Source: Molanna angustata (Eukaryota > Arthropoda > Insecta > Trichoptera > Molannidae). Taken from it: a stretch of DNA of 64,000 nt. Positions 41,985-53,931 of this stretch are shown here, in pieces. The notes below the pieces were generated by a model. The model was not told the DNA's origin. It worked only from the letters and a program-made list of their open reading frames with translations, and searched no databases. The stretch is from contig OY754987.1 in NCBI GenBank assembly GCA_963576475.1, positions 5,926,036 through 5,990,035 of the forward strand, written 5' to 3'. The position numbers were made by a program, and so were the translations under genes. Every line of letters begins with the position of its first letter. Position 1 is the first letter of the stretch.

Positions 41985-44718
41985 CCCTTTCCTGGCTATT
42001 GATTCCATATGGAATCATAATTTATTTCAGACTAGTGTAGACATCTATGAACCGATACGGATATTATTTTTATTTATGTCGATAAGGGAGATTTCTACTT
42101 TCAATAAAATAATTTATAACACATTTTTTGTCAACTGTTTCATTGTGTTATGTTATCTGAAAGTTGCAGCAAGTGATTTTAGGACGCCATTTTGAATTTT
42201 GTCTGGTAAGTGAAATAAAATATTCATTATTTAGAGTATTTTCAAAGAGTTTTAATAATTTATATATTATTTGTACTTCTTATTGCTTTCACAAAATTAT
42301 ATTTGTCTTTTTTTTAGTAAAATAACATTTATTCATTTATATTTTTCATAAAATATTATATGACTCCAAATGGAATCATCAGTCTATAGTGATAACTTAC
42401 TATCAGTGTATCTTTTTGTTTTCAATGTAAATTTTACTTCTATAATTTAACCACATTCGCACAATTTTTATTACACTTGAGTGACTACGTAGTACTTATA
42501 TCATTTTTTTTATTTTTTTTTATTTTAGGGTAATATGACTGAAAGAAGTGAAAAGGAAATTTTTCAAAATGTATCAAAAAAAATCATCAAAGGACAGGAC
42601 AGGGGGTTGAACGAAGAAGAGATTCGCCAATGCATAATAGAACCAGATGGTGAACTTTCTGAAATGGAATTTTCGGATGATGAAGAATATACTGACTATT
42701 TCGAAAAAAGAGTAACTACTGCATTGCGTGAGAACCTCCCCAATTTTGAAATTCAAACTGCTTCTTCATCTCATCCCAACACCGATGAAGCGGGTGCAGA
42801 GGAAATTGAGTTGGTCGAAACTTGTGAAGCCGGTGCCTCAAGTAGTAAAGATAGAACTATTCAATATCGTTGGAGGACACGTTCATTTGAACCACCAGAG
42901 AACATTGCATGGAAATCTTCATTACCAGATCCACCATTAGAAACATTCAGACCCATATCATACTTTAAAATGTTTTTTGATGATAATATGATAGAAACGT
43001 TGGTTTATCATACTAACTTATATGCCATGCAAACCAATAGCACTATTCTGGGTGTTTCAAAAAAAGAAATGGAGCAGTTTATTGGTATCAACTTGCTCAT
43101 GGGGATTGTGAAGATGCCCTCTGTTTATGGATATTGGGAGTTGCCAACACGTTTTCCTCCTGTAGCTGACATAATGTCCAGAGATAGATTTAAAACCTTG
43201 AGGAGGTATTTTCATGGAAACGATAACAGTGCATTTGTGGAAAAGGGAAATGATGGTTACGATCCTTTATTTAAATTTAGGCCTACTCTGGATGCACTGA
43301 GAGCCAACTTATGGAAGATTCCGCAGGAGGAAAATCAGTCCATTGACGAGCAGATGATACCTTTTAAAGGATTTTTGCAATTTAAACAGTTTTTAAAAGA
43401 CAAGCCTCATTCATGGGGGATAAAAGTTTTCTGTCGTGCAGGAAGTAGTGGTATTGTCTATGATATAGAAATTTATACAGGTAAGAGCAACCGACAATCA
43501 AGTGAGATGGGTCAATCGGCTGATGTTGTTCTTCGCCTTCTTAAAAATATGCCCAGGCACCTCAATTTTAAAGTTTTCTTCGATAACTATTATACAGGTC
43601 TACCTCTAATTCAAAAGTTAACTACTCTTGGAATATACTCTATTGGGACGATAAGACCCAACAGACTCAAGGGTTGTCCTTTAAAAAGTGATGGAGATTT
43701 GAAAAAGATGGGCAGAGGAAGTCTGGACACAAAAGTTGACATTGATAATAATATTGTCGTTACTAAATGGTACGATAATAAAGCCGTGCATTTGGCATCG
43801 TCTTTTGCTGGGCCTGATCCTACAGATATTTGTAAAAGGTGGGATAAAAAGGCAAAGAAATATGAAGAAGTCACTCGGCCGAACTGCATAGCAGAGTATA
43901 ATAAGTTTATGGGTGGGGTAGACTTATGCGATATGCTGATGGAGCTATATCGCATAGACAACAGAGGTAAGAAGTGGTACATGAGGGTCTTTTACTATTT
44001 CTTTGACCTTTGTGTCGTCAATGGATGGCTTCTCTATCGCCGCCATCTGAAACAAATCAATCCATCCAAATCTCATATGACTTTGCTGCAGTTCAAGAGC
44101 GATATTGCAAATTATCTGACATGCGCCAATAGTTCCTCCATCAAAGCAAGGGGACGGAGGAGTAATGATATCATTATTAAAAAAAGGAAGATAGCTCCGA
44201 AACCATACGACAGCATCCGGTTCGATAGTATCAACCATTGGCCAGAGGCTGTGAAAGAAAAGAAGAGGTGCAGAAATTGTAGTGCCTATGCACGTATTCA
44301 ATGCAAAAAGTGCAAAATACCTCTATGTTTGGTCCCTGAAAGAAATTGTTTTGAAAAATTCCATACAAATTAAATATTTTTTTCAAAATACCTACTTTCT
44401 GATTTTTAATTTCCCATAAATGAAAGATAAAAAAACTATTTTTAGTTATCCATATATGTAGGATAATATAAAACTAGTCCCCTGCCATGTAAACAAAATT
44501 TAAAATAATCCACCCTAACTATTATTATCAATACGGTACACCTCGTATTGTGTGCATTAAAGGCTGATGACTCCATATGACATCACCACCATATTTTTAT
44601 TATGTAGAGAAAAAAAAAAAAAAAAAAAATTAAAAACACTTTTTGGTACCCTATATGTACTAAAAAAAATCAAACTTTTTTTTTTTTATCTGTAATACTT
44701 AATTCAGCCAGGAAAGGG
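41985..44718 (+). mobile_element. piggyBac-superfamily transposon, full length (2.7 kb)
   Basis: The left end CCCTTTCCTGGCTATTGATT follows TTAA (41981-41984). The right end is the inverted CAGCCAGGAAAGGG, followed by TTTA instead of TTAA (44719-44722). Just inside both ends, and again at 42361, are copies of GATTCCATATGGAATCA-like words (also GACTCCATATGACATCA near 44573) that may be internal binding sites. One intact transposase gene fills the middle. Confidence 0.9.
42535..44373 (+). CDS. piggyBac-type transposase, intact, 612 residues
   Basis: This DDD nuclease would excise and insert the element at TTAA sites. An acidic N-terminal part (residues about 1-110, with FSDDEEYTDYF) is followed by the transposase core. 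The three catalytic aspartates can be assigned as Asp 271 (SIDEQMIPFKG), Asp 350 (KVFFDNYYTG) and Asp 463 (MGGVDLCDML, with Asp 466 also conserved). A basic stretch RGRRSNDIIIKKRK near 539-552 may be a nuclear signal. The C-terminus has a cysteine-rich zinc-binding domain, Cys 579, 582, 590, 593, 598, 605 and His 610. The length is close to the roughly 590-residue founding piggyBac protein. The ATG follows an AT-rich leader inside the element, with an in-frame stop upstream (TAA at 42529-42531). There is no frameshift or stop, so it may be active or recently so. Confidence 0.95.
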   Translation: MTERSEKEIFQNVSKKIIKGQDRGLNEEEIRQCIIEPDGELSEMEFSDDEEYTDYFEKRVTTALRENLPNFEIQTASSSHPNTDEAGAEEIELVETCEAGASSSKDRTIQYRWRTRSFEPPENIAWKSSLPDPPLETFRPISYFKMFFDDNMIETLVYHTNLYAMQTNSTILGVSKKEMEQFIGINLLMGIVKMPSVYGYWELPTRFPPVADIMSRDRFKTLRRYFHGNDNSAFVEKGNDGYDPLFKFRPTLDALRANLWKIPQEENQSIDEQMIPFKGFLQFKQFLKDKPHSWGIKVFCRAGSSGIVYDIEIYTGKSNRQSSEMGQSADVVLRLLKNMPRHLNFKVFFDNYYTGLPLIQKLTTLGIYSIGTIRPNRLKGCPLKSDGDLKKMGRGSLDTKVDIDNNIVVTKWYDNKAVHLASSFAGPDPTDICKRWDKKAKKYEEVTRPNCIAEYNKFMGGVDLCDMLMELYRIDNRGKKWYMRVFYYFFDLCVVNGWLLYRRHLKQINPSKSHMTLLQFKSDIANYLTCANSSSIKARGRRSNDIIIKKRKIAPKPYDSIRFDSINHWPEAVKEKKRCRNCSAYARIQCKKCKIPLCLVPERNCFEKFHTN

Positions 44719-45012
44719 TTTATACCGCATCTCCGCCAGTTTGATCGAAGCCGTAAAACACTAAAATTGTCAGTATGGATATGACAATATTTCTGTCAGT
44801 ACGTATGACAAACACACACTTTACATACTTAGGCAGAGCGATAACGCACGCACGTATTCCACCTATTTATAATCATGACATACAATTTCCGCTAAATACA
44901 TTCATTCACACAAAGTCATTGGTCAGCAAATGTAATTAGCGATGGCGAAACTTATCGCAAAGCCACAAAAGTGAGCGAAAATGCTTGTGATATAGATCAA
45001 TGAAATATATAG
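44719..45012. other. Short unassigned spacer
   Basis: No gene is seen between the piggyBac right end and the SINE. Confidence 0.45.
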
Positions 45013-45130
45013 ATGCGTGGTGGCAGAACGGTTAGCGCGCTGGGTTAGTAATCCAGTGGTCGCGCGAGTTCAAATCCTGCCACGACCGATCTCGATTTAT
45101 TCATCTCTAGCACAAGCATTTATGTAGTTC
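45013..45130 (+). mobile_element. tRNA-derived SINE family 2, 3'-truncated
   Basis: An A-box-like TGGCAGAACGG and B-box-like GTTCAAATCC lie in a tRNA-like head, followed by the family body word AGCACAAGCATTTATGTAG. The part after that word, present at 51590-51660, is lacking. Confidence 0.7.
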
Positions 45131-45600
45131 AAATTTTTCAGCATTTTCATGAAATAAGTTTGTATATGAAAACTTGATAATTGTTCAACGCCATTTTATG
45201 AAATTGATGTGTTTTTTTACCAATTTGAAAATAAAAATATCAAATTTTATGTTTCCTGAGCTTGAGGTCTCTTTAAAATATTTGACGTTTAAAAAAAATG
45301 AGAAGCACTATTCAGATATCTTTCAAAATCTAATGCTGGGGTCTACTAAATGAGTACATATTTGCTAAATTTGAAAATAATCGAATGAGTACCTTAGTCT
45401 ATAATTGATAAAGTAGAATAAACACGCCGTACACAGCACACAATACACGGCACGCAGCACATAGCACACACACAGATACATTGTGATGGAATTTTCAGAA
45501 TACAATTTCAGCATGATACTAGTTGATAATCTCAAAAAATAGCCTTAAAAATTGCGAAATCATAACTCAGTGACTTAGTGAACTAACCCAAGGGGATATA
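45131..45600 (-). repeat. Dispersed repeat family G, copy
   Basis: Inverted relative of 52866-53398: AGAAGCACTATTCAGATATC, TCTAATGCTGGGGTCTACTA, and TAGTTGATAATCTC with AAAATTGCGAAATCATAAC. Boundaries are approximate. Confidence 0.55.
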
Positions 45601-45900
45601 GTAAACTTTGAAAATGGTGTACTAATTTATTTATTTTATTTAGACAGAAAGTCACAAATTTGCTCAAGATCTGATGATGGGATCCGCTACCATCCTCAGG
45701 CTTGAGACCGAGGAGGAAGAGCGATACCTCTTTACAACGGATATTGCGGATGCAGATCTTTTAACATCCGCAGATACGGATGCGGATGCACACATACAAA
45801 ACACACACATACGCGGATACAGATGCAGACCTTAAGATTTATTCGTATGGATGCAGATATAAAACGAGTGGGTTGTGGCCAACACTAAACTCTCCACACC
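45601..45900. other. Stretch with CGGATGCGGATG-like repeats
   Basis: Short imperfect repeats of CGGATG/GCGGAT words (about 45740-45860), ending in TGTGGCCAACACTAAACTCT, which is mirrored at the end of the family G copy near 54700. No gene is seen. Confidence 0.45.
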
Positions 45901-48430
45901 ACAAATATTGACAATGAAATATTTTATTCATTCTAAATTTTACTACCAGGAATATAAATTTTCTAACGATAGTATATTTTCATGTTAAGATAGACAAACT
46001 ATAAATGCAGTATGGTGAAGAATTCTAATGTTGTATGAAATATTTTAAAAAAAGCAGATAAATTTTGATTTAAAGAACGCGAGAGCATTTTCAAAATTTT
46101 GACAGGTGATATCATATGAAGATTTTTTTGTTATTTATGGAAAGCTAATCAGTTCTATGTTCAAGCTCTTTACATTATAACATGAAATCAAATTACTGAA
46201 CGTTTCCATACATAGAAATTTATCTAATTTCATTTTTATTCATACTAAATGTTACTATCAGGAATATAAATTTTCTTCCGATAGTATATTTTTATGTTAA
46301 GATAGACAAACTATTAATGCAGTATAGTGAAGAATGCTTATGTTGTATGAAATATTTTTAAAAAGCAGATAAATTTTGATTTAAAGAACGCGAGAGCATT
46401 TTCAAAATTTTGACACGTGATATCATATGAAGATTTTTTTGTTATTTATGGAAAGCTAATCAGTTCTATGTTCAAGCTCTTTACATTATAACATGAAATC
46501 AAATTACTGAACGTTTCCATACATAGAAATTTATCTAATTACATTTTTATTCATACTAAATGTTACTATCAGGAATATAAATTTTCTTCCGATAGTATAT
46601 TTTTATGTTAAGATAAACAAACTATTAATGCAGTATAGTGAAGAATGCTTATGTTGTATGAAATATTTTAAAAAAAGCAGATAAATTTTGTTTTAAAGAA
46701 CGCGAGAGCATTTTCAAAATTTTGACACGTGATATTATATGAAGAATTTTTTTGTTATTTATGGAAAGCTAATCAGTTTTATGTTCAAGCTCTTTACATA
46801 ATAACATGAAATCAAATTACTGAACGTTTCCATACATAGAAATTTATCTAATTACATTTTTATTCATACTAAATGTTACTATCAGGAATATAAATTTTCT
46901 TCCGATAGTATATTTTTATGTTAAGATAGACAAACTATTAATGCAGTATAGGGAAGAATGCTTATGTTGTATGAAATATTTTAAAAAAAGCAGATAAATT
47001 TTGTTCTAAATAACGCGAGAGCATTTTACAAATTTTGACAGGTGATATCATATGAAGATTTTTTTTGTTATTTATGGAAAGCTATTCAGTTCTATGTTCA
47101 AGCTCTTTACATTATAACATGAAATCAAATTACTGAACTTTTCCATACATAGAAATTTATCTAATTACATTTTTATTCATACTAAATGTTACTATCAGGA
47201 ATGTAAATTTTCTTCCGATAGTATATTTTTATGTTAAGATAAACAAACTATTAATGCAGTATAGTGAAGAATGCTTATGTTGTATGAAATATTTTAAAAA
47301 AAGCAGATAAATTTTGTTTTAAAGAACGCGAAGGCATTTTCAAAATTTTGACACGTGATATTATATGAAGATTTTTTTTTGATTTATGGAAAGCTAATCA
47401 GTTCTATGTTCAAGTTCTTTACATTATAACATGAAATCAAATTACTGAACGTTTCCATACATAGAAATTTATCTAATTACATTTTTATTCATACTAAATG
47501 TTACTATCAGGAATATAAATTTTCTTTCGATAGTATATTTTTATGTTAAGATAAACAAACTATTAATGCAGTATAGTGAAGAATGCTTATGTTGTATGAA
47601 ATATTTTAAAAAAAAGCAGATAAATTTTGTTCTAAAGAACGCGAGAGCATTTTCCAAATTTTGACAGGTGATATCATATGAAGATTTTTTTTGTTATTTA
47701 TGGAAAGCTAATCAGTTCTATGTTCAAGCTCTTTACATTATAACATGAAATCAAATTACTGAACTTTTCCATACATAGAAATTTATCTAATTACATTTTT
47801 ATTCATACTAAATGTTACTATCAGGAATATAAATTTTCTTCCGATAGTATATTTTTATGTTAAGATAGACAAACTATTAATGGAGTATAGGGAAGAATGC
47901 TTATGTTGTATGAAATATTTTAAAAAAAGCAGATAAATTTTGTTCTAAAGAACGCGAGAGCATTTTCCAAATTTTGACAGGTGATATCATATGAAGATTT
48001 TTTTTGTTATTTATGGAAAGCTAATCAGTTCTATGTTCAAGCTCTTTACATTATAACATGAAATCAAATTACTGAACGTTTCCATAAATAGAAATTTATC
48101 TAATTACATTTTTATTCATACTAAATGTTACTAACAGGAATATAAATTTTCTTCCGATAGTATATTTTTATGTTAAGATAGACAAACTATTAATGCAGTA
48201 TAGTGAAGACTGCTTATGTTGTATGAAATATTTTAAAAAAAGCAGATAAATTTTGTTTCAAAGAGCGTTAGAGCATTTTGACAATGTTGACACGTGATAT
48301 CATATGAAGAAATTTTATGATATCTATGAAAAGCTAATCAGTTCTAAGTTCAAGCTATTAATATTCTTATATCAATATGAAATCAATGAACTGAACATTG
48401 CCAAATATAAAAAAATTCTCTTGTTACATA
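45901..48430. repeat. 313-bp satellite array, about 8 units
   Basis: CATACTAAATGTTACT marks units at 46241, 46552, 46865, 47178, 47490, 47804 and 48117, a spacing of 311-314 bases. An earlier diverged unit starts near 45930. Units share words such as GAACGCGAGAGCATTTTC and GGAAAGCTAATCAGTTCTAT. Units differ from one another by scattered substitutions and small indels, unlike the uniform 87-bp array. Confidence 0.92.
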
Positions 48431-48970
48431 TAAGTTTCATACAAATATCCATTAAATAAAATATAATTTTTGAAACCGTTGAATATTTTTCTTTTAACAT
48501 TGACCAACTTTGAATACAATTTTATGAAGATTCTTGGTGTTGTATAAATAGTTGAAACCAAATTAAAATATCTCTAATTTCCAGGTCGTGAGAGCATTTT
48601 TTCAGTTTTAATAGATGAAATCATAAAGAAACATTGGGAAAAAATGAACCATTGTCTATGGAAAACTAATCAGCTCTAAGTTTATGGACTTAACACATGT
48701 GATATCAATATGAAGTCAATCGGACTTATAGTTTGGGCTGCAGAGAGGACACAAAAAAAAAACAACGTAAATGATGAATTCATAGAGAAGAAATCAAAAG
48801 TTGTCTATGGAAAACTAATCAGCTCTAGGTCTTTGCACTTTACACATATGATGTTAATATGAAGTCGATCAGACTTATAGTTTGGGCTGTAGAGAGGACA
48901 CAAAAAAGATAAATGCTACGGCGTACGGCGTACGGCGTACAGCGTATACGCCATACACACAAACACATCA
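48431..48970. repeat. Diverged 313-bp-type units at the array edge
   Basis: GAAAACTAATCAGCTCTAAG near 48660 and a near-copy near 48805, with GACTTATAGTTTGGGCTG repeated at about 48723 and 48873, show older, shorter derivatives of the satellite. Confidence 0.65.
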
Positions 48971-49769
48971 CGACGAAACTCATAGTGTGCATTCTCTACA
49001 TGATACCCATTGAGAAATTGATGTAAAAAAAATACGCTTAAATTTTGCGAAATCATGACTCTCCCCTATTCCATAGTGTGGAGAGTAAAAAATTCTATTT
49101 ATTTCTTCAATTATTAAATATTCAGTACTAATGAATAGTTCAAAAATCTGCGAGCTATATTACCGGTGATAATATTTTGATTTTTTATCGATGAACTCGC
49201 CACCATTTAATGGATTTTAATTTGTATTTTCCCTTTTTTTATTCCTGTAAGATAGCAATTCCTTTTGAAGAAATTATAATTGTTTTTGAGTTATAAACAC
49301 GTTATCATTCAGTTACAATAAACAAACGATAAATAATAAAAACATCACTTGCAACCCGTCTTGCCCCCCCCCCCTTTTACCACATGTGCTTTCGCATTGA
49401 TAAACGAGAATAGATGCGAATGCAGATGCTCAAATCGATACGAAATCTCTGTAACTGCCGATGCAAATGTCCACAACATTCCTGTTAAATAACCACTATT
49501 AAATAAAAGTAGAGAGAAACAGGGTGGATTCGTTGTTGATAAGCTATTTACTGATAATATTTTCAATTTGACCAGGTGCTGATGCCATCAATAAATTAAT
49601 ATTTAAATTAGGTCATATTCGTGACTACACTATCACTATATAGCATGGTCTAGTTTCCCTTTTAAAACTATCGATAGCATATCTTTGAATTATAGATGAC
49701 AAAATCAATAACAAGAACTTGTATTGTTACGATTAAGGATTATGTATGATACACTATACTTGCATGTAA
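48971..49769. other. Unassigned AT-rich stretch
   Basis: TTTTGCGAAATCATGACTCT and TAGTGTGGAGAGTA near 49045-49090 echo family G and the sequence at 45870-45900. The rest shows no gene; an open frame at 49345-49566 (-) lacks motifs. Confidence 0.4.
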
Positions 49770-49850
49770 CACATGAGATCCATCATCTGTCTATGGCGAT
49801 AGTATGTATAGTTGAAGATATTTTGTTTTCTATACAAAACATGTATGTCA
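49770..49850 (+). repeat. Dispersed repeat family E, copy
   Basis: GCATGTAACACATGAGATCC and GAAGATATTTTGTTTTCTAT match 61300-61440 in inverted orientation. Confidence 0.6.
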
Positions 49851-49959
49851 AGATAAGACTGCATGGTGGTCAGGTATTTTTTCCGAATACTTAAGCAGCT
49901 CGATGGTATGTATCAAACTAGAAAGATAGTTTTTTCAAAGGCACAGGTGGCCAGAAAAT

Positions 49960-50200
49960 AAGGACATTGAAAAGAAGAGTATATCGAAGAACATATCGAA
50001 GGAATTCATGGTTTTCATTCACAATGCAATTATTGGTCTATGCATGTGAGACTTGGACGCGGCAAAACGAGCAGAATGAATAATAGCAGTTGAAATAAGA
50101 TCACAACACTCGCAAGTAAATAAAAAATTAAATAAAAAAATGAGGATACCCTTTTCAATGTATTCTTCGCGATGAAATGAAGAATAGGAGTGGTTAAAGA
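49960..50200 (+). pseudogene. LINE ORF2 remnant, badly decayed
   Basis: The frame MQLLVYACETWT at about 50020-50060 matches the L.YG.ETW segment found C-terminal to the RT domain in many LINEs. Upstream codons (RRVYRRTYRRNS-like) and several downstream stops show advanced decay. Confidence 0.5.
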
Positions 50201-50809
50201 AAACTGAAATCGGTAAGAGTTAAAATTTATTATTTATACTGTGGAAATTTTTAATTGGTTTTAGTTTTTTTTTTTATTTATTAATTTATCATCTTTTACA
50301 TAATATAAACACAGGATCTCTAATGCCTCAATGACAGGCGTCTGTTACATAGTCAAAAATAAATACCTAATAATTATAAAGTGAAAAAAAAAATTGAAAT
50401 ATCCCAGTACAGACTAAGTGAAGTTAAATCAAAAGGTTTCAAAGGATATGTAGCTGGATGATGTGTGAAAGTGAAAGAAAGAATTACACGGGGAATAATC
50501 TGCATATAAAGAAAGTAGACCTCGTAAGATTGTCGTTCTGGATTTGCGAATGTTTATGAGCGGCTATATTCATGTCAGTCGGCCTTGTGTCGCGTTGATT
50601 TTAAATCCGCCTATGTCATTATACAGTAGAGCAAAAAAGTTATAATATTACATTCTTATAATATTACAATCGAAACAATAAAAAAACACAAAGCCGTACG
50701 AGCTGAAATGTTTTTTTTATTATTATCAAAAGAAAGTATATATTAAAATGTAATATATCTAATAAGAATTTTGAAAAATTCTCTACTCGTGTACAATACA
50801 AGGAAGATG
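50201..50809. other. Unassigned AT-rich stretch
   Basis: No gene or repeat family is recognised. Confidence 0.45.
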
Positions 50810-51125
50810 TCGTTCATTCTTACCATCACGGCATATCCCACAATGCCCCTGACTGAAACAAAATTCCAAATTCTAAAAGTTTTGCAGGCCTAAACTTTTC
50901 TTTACTTTTTGAAATTTTAGGCTCTGCGAATCAAACTGATCAAAAGTTATAAGGGGGGACGGACACACGCACTCACTGATACGCTCAAAGTTCTACTACG
51001 AATTCAGAGTTAATATAAAGAACATAATATTATTATATGCTGCGATGCCTTTAAGTTGGTGATTTTTGACTTCAAATTTGAAAAAAAATATGAAAAATAT
51101 ATACCTGGCCATAGAATTCTCTCAC
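50810..51125 (+). repeat. Dispersed repeat family F copy with a family A scrap
   Basis: CATTCTTACCATCACGGCATATCC at about 50816 is a family A end. It is followed by the F blocks GGCTCTGCGAATCAAACTGA, AGTTATAAGGGGGGAC and TATGCTGCGATGCC. Confidence 0.55.
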
Positions 51126-51480
51126 ACGGGACTAAGATCGATACTACCCCAGGGATTCAGTAACTATTGGAAGAAAATTAGGAACGTTCTAAAATTGTAG
51201 ATTTTAGATTTACGGTCTTATTTCAGCGTTATAAAATATCAACTTGGACTAAATGGAATAGGAACGTGCCTATTTTAGCCGGAACGTTCTTAAAAAGTTA
51301 CTGAATCAGACGTACTATAAATAATTTTGAAAATTATGAAATTTTCATCATCTTCATAACTATTCAAAATAAGTCTAATTCAGTAAATTTTTAAGAACGT
51401 TCCGCGGCCAATATAAGTACGTTCCTATTCCATTTATTTCCATTGAAACTAAATAAAACAAAAGAAACATGTAATAACAG
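51126..51480. other. Inverted segments around GGAACGTTC words
   Basis: GGAACGTTCT, GAACGTTCC and GGAACGTGCCTAT words occur in both orientations at 51180-51440, and again at 51715-51735 after the SINE. A decayed inverted-repeat element interrupted by the SINE is likely. Confidence 0.45.
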
Positions 51481-51660
51481 ATGGGTCGATGGCAGAACGG
51501 TTAGCGCGCTGGGCTAGTAGCGTAGTCGCGAGTTCGAATCCTGCCTCGACCGATTTCGTTCACCTATAGCACAAGCATTTATTTGCTTATTTTAGGGAAC
51601 GTAAGAAGATGTATATGTACTTGTTTAACAAGGACATATTCATTTTTTAATAAAATAAAA
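51481..51660 (+). mobile_element. tRNA-derived SINE family 2, full copy
   Basis: GGGTCGATGGCAGAACGGTT carries the A-box and GAGTTCGAATCC the B-box of a tRNA-like head. The body AGCACAAGCATTTATTTGC leads to AACAAGGACATATTCATT and an A/T-rich tail. It serves as the intact reference for the LINE-split copy at 28681-30957. Confidence 0.8.
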
Positions 51661-52865
51661 AAAAATATATTTTTTTATAACACCGGAATACGGCCGTAAA
51701 TCTAATATCTATAATTTTAGAACGTTCCTAATTTTTTTCCAATAGTTACTGAATAGGGGTTACTGTCGATTCATTAAGAGAAATAAATTATCTCGAACGA
51801 ATCGACAGTTGGAATAATTTTTAATAAGAAACACAACAAGAAGTCGCTCTTTTTAATATTATTAATTCATCCAATTGAAAAATACATCGCTTGGAAAAAA
51901 ATTATGAAGAACGCAAATTAAATTTCAAAGTAAGGATGTACTTGTTTAGCATTTGTCAAGAGGTTCATTTACACAATAATAAATACAAGGGCGTCGTGGT
52001 ACACATCCTCGTCCTTTCATACCAATTGTTGGCGGAATTTTTCTTTTTTGTCTGTGGAAAAATATAAAGTAAGGATCCCTCGGTTATTACTTATTCATCG
52101 CGAAGGAGGGACGGTGGGGCGGAACGGAGAAAAAGAAGAAGGGTGAGACGAGGAAACAGTGGCGTAGCTGCCAAATGACAGAGTCACGAAAAGCACGAGG
52201 GCCCACCTAAACAGGGGTCCAATTTTCAAACTTAAGAAAATATACCCAGCTAGCAGCCTTTTCATGTATTAATAAAAAAAATACAGAAAGTAACGTTTAA
52301 GAGGCTATAGTAGGCTACATAGTATATTTTGAAAATAATTTCCCTAATACCCTCAAAAGATACGTCTTTGAAATAAGGAACAGTTGGTATGTATGCACAT
52401 CTTTATTCTATTGCATGAGTTTTTTTGAATTATGAATTTGTTTAATACTTTTCTTGTAAAATTAGTTTAAGTAAAACCCTTTTTTATTTTTTTATTGTTC
52501 GTAACTAAAAAACTACAAGACCTATGAAGTATATTTTTACTTCAATCGAAAGAGAATATGAAAATCTACCGGCTGAGTTTTTTATTATTATAATATTTTA
52601 ATAACTATTCTTGCTATTTAAAAAAAACCTCTAAATTTTACCTTTTTTGCACGATAAAATGTTGTATATCACATATCAGGAGATATACAACATGTTTTCG
52701 TGTTTCATACATTAGAAGGGCCTCAAGCCTCTTGTATATCTTGGGCATACGGATGTACGCAAATATGCACAATAATTTACATTCTAATGTGTGAAACACG
52801 AAAAAATATTGTATTTATTTTTTCAATATTTTTTCGCGAAAAAAGATAAATTTTTGAGTTTTTCA
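51661..52865. other. Unassigned AT-rich stretch
   Basis: A palindromic passage at 52660-52810 (ACATGTTTTCGTGTTTCATACATTAGAAG mirrored by CTAATGTGTGAAACACGAAA) looks like a small MITE. No gene is seen. Confidence 0.4.
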
Positions 52866-53398
52866 CTCCTCACTAACCCAAGGGGATATAATGGGGAGTG
52901 GGGAGTTATGATTTCGCAATTTTAAGGGAGTTTTCTTATTGCAGATTATCAACTAGTATCATGCTGAGATAGTATTCTGAAAGTTTCGTCACAATGTATC
53001 TGTGTGTGTGTGCTATGTACAGCGTGTTTATTTTACTTTATAGATTATAGACTAAAGTACTCATTCGATTCTTTTCAAATTTTGCAAATATGTATATCTA
53101 ATACTCGCTTAGACCCCATTAGATTTTGAACGATATCTGAATAGTGCTTCTCATTTTTTCAACTGTCAAATATTTCAAAGATACCCCAAGCTCAGGAAAA
53201 TTAAATTTTGAAATTTTCATTTTCAAATTGGTAAAAAGGCACATCACTTTCATGAAATGGCATCGAAGAGTTATTAAGTTTTCATAATAAAATATTTAAA
53301 TTAAAAAATAATTTAACAAACTCATTTCGTGAAAATGCTTAATATTTTCAATGCAAAATTTGAATACTTTATAGAATGACTTGTTAGTGAGGAGTTGA
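52866..53398 (+). mobile_element. Dispersed family G element, full copy (about 530 bp)
   Basis: It starts CACTCCTCACTAACCC and ends with the inverted TTAGTGAGGAGTTG. Internal words GTTATGATTTCGCAATTTTA, ACTAGTATCATGCTGA and TAGACCCCATTAGATTTTGA are shared with 53932-54705. It is probably a MITE with short terminal inverted repeats. Confidence 0.65.
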
Positions 53399-53685
53399 TG
53401 GTGAATTTTTTGCACGAGGGCCCTATCTAGTTTGCAAGTAACGCCAATGCGCGGAAACCCTCTTCCTTGAGAAAACTGGAGGGAAACGAGGAAAAATGCC
53501 GGAGCGGTAACAAGTAACAATGCATTTAAGTGAGGGTGAAAAATAAACGGAAAAGTCAAGATATTTCGGAGAGAACATGTTGCACAGAAAACAAAAAAAA
53601 ATAACATTTTGTAGGAATTTAGTTAAATTTAAAAATGATACCTAGGTTAATTTTGTTAACATTTAAATATCTATCTACAATACCT
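53399..53685. other. Short spacer
   Basis: An open frame on minus (53296-53607) overlaps family G and lacks motifs; nothing else is seen. Confidence 0.4.
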
Positions 53686-53869
53686 GGGGGGCAAGTCTGG
53701 TCCGACTGGCGAAATTAAAACCCTAGTGATTACCCATATCATGGATATAATTATCGTATGGAGTTCTATGACATCTAGAGATATTATAGAACTCCATATA
53801 ATAATTATATCCATGATATGAGTTATCACGAGGGTTTTGATTTCTCCGATTGAACCGGACTTGCCCCCC
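53686..53869. mobile_element. GGGGGGCAAGTC MITE, complete, near-perfect hairpin
   Basis: The 184 bases are almost entirely an inverted repeat: GGGGGGCAAGTCTGGTCCGA at the left, mirrored by GGGGGGCAAGTCCGGTTCAA on the other strand at the right, meeting near 53780. It is the uninterrupted relative of the split MITE at 28543-31002. Confidence 0.85.
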
Positions 53870-53931
53870 TGATTTCTTCTTCCTCTCTGATGAACTGTTA
53901 TTATATATTATTAAATCTTATTTGTCTTTTT

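Noticed and set aside
42574..44301. Open frames antisense to or out of frame with the piggyBac gene
   Set aside because: They lie entirely within the intact transposase coding sequence and have no motifs.
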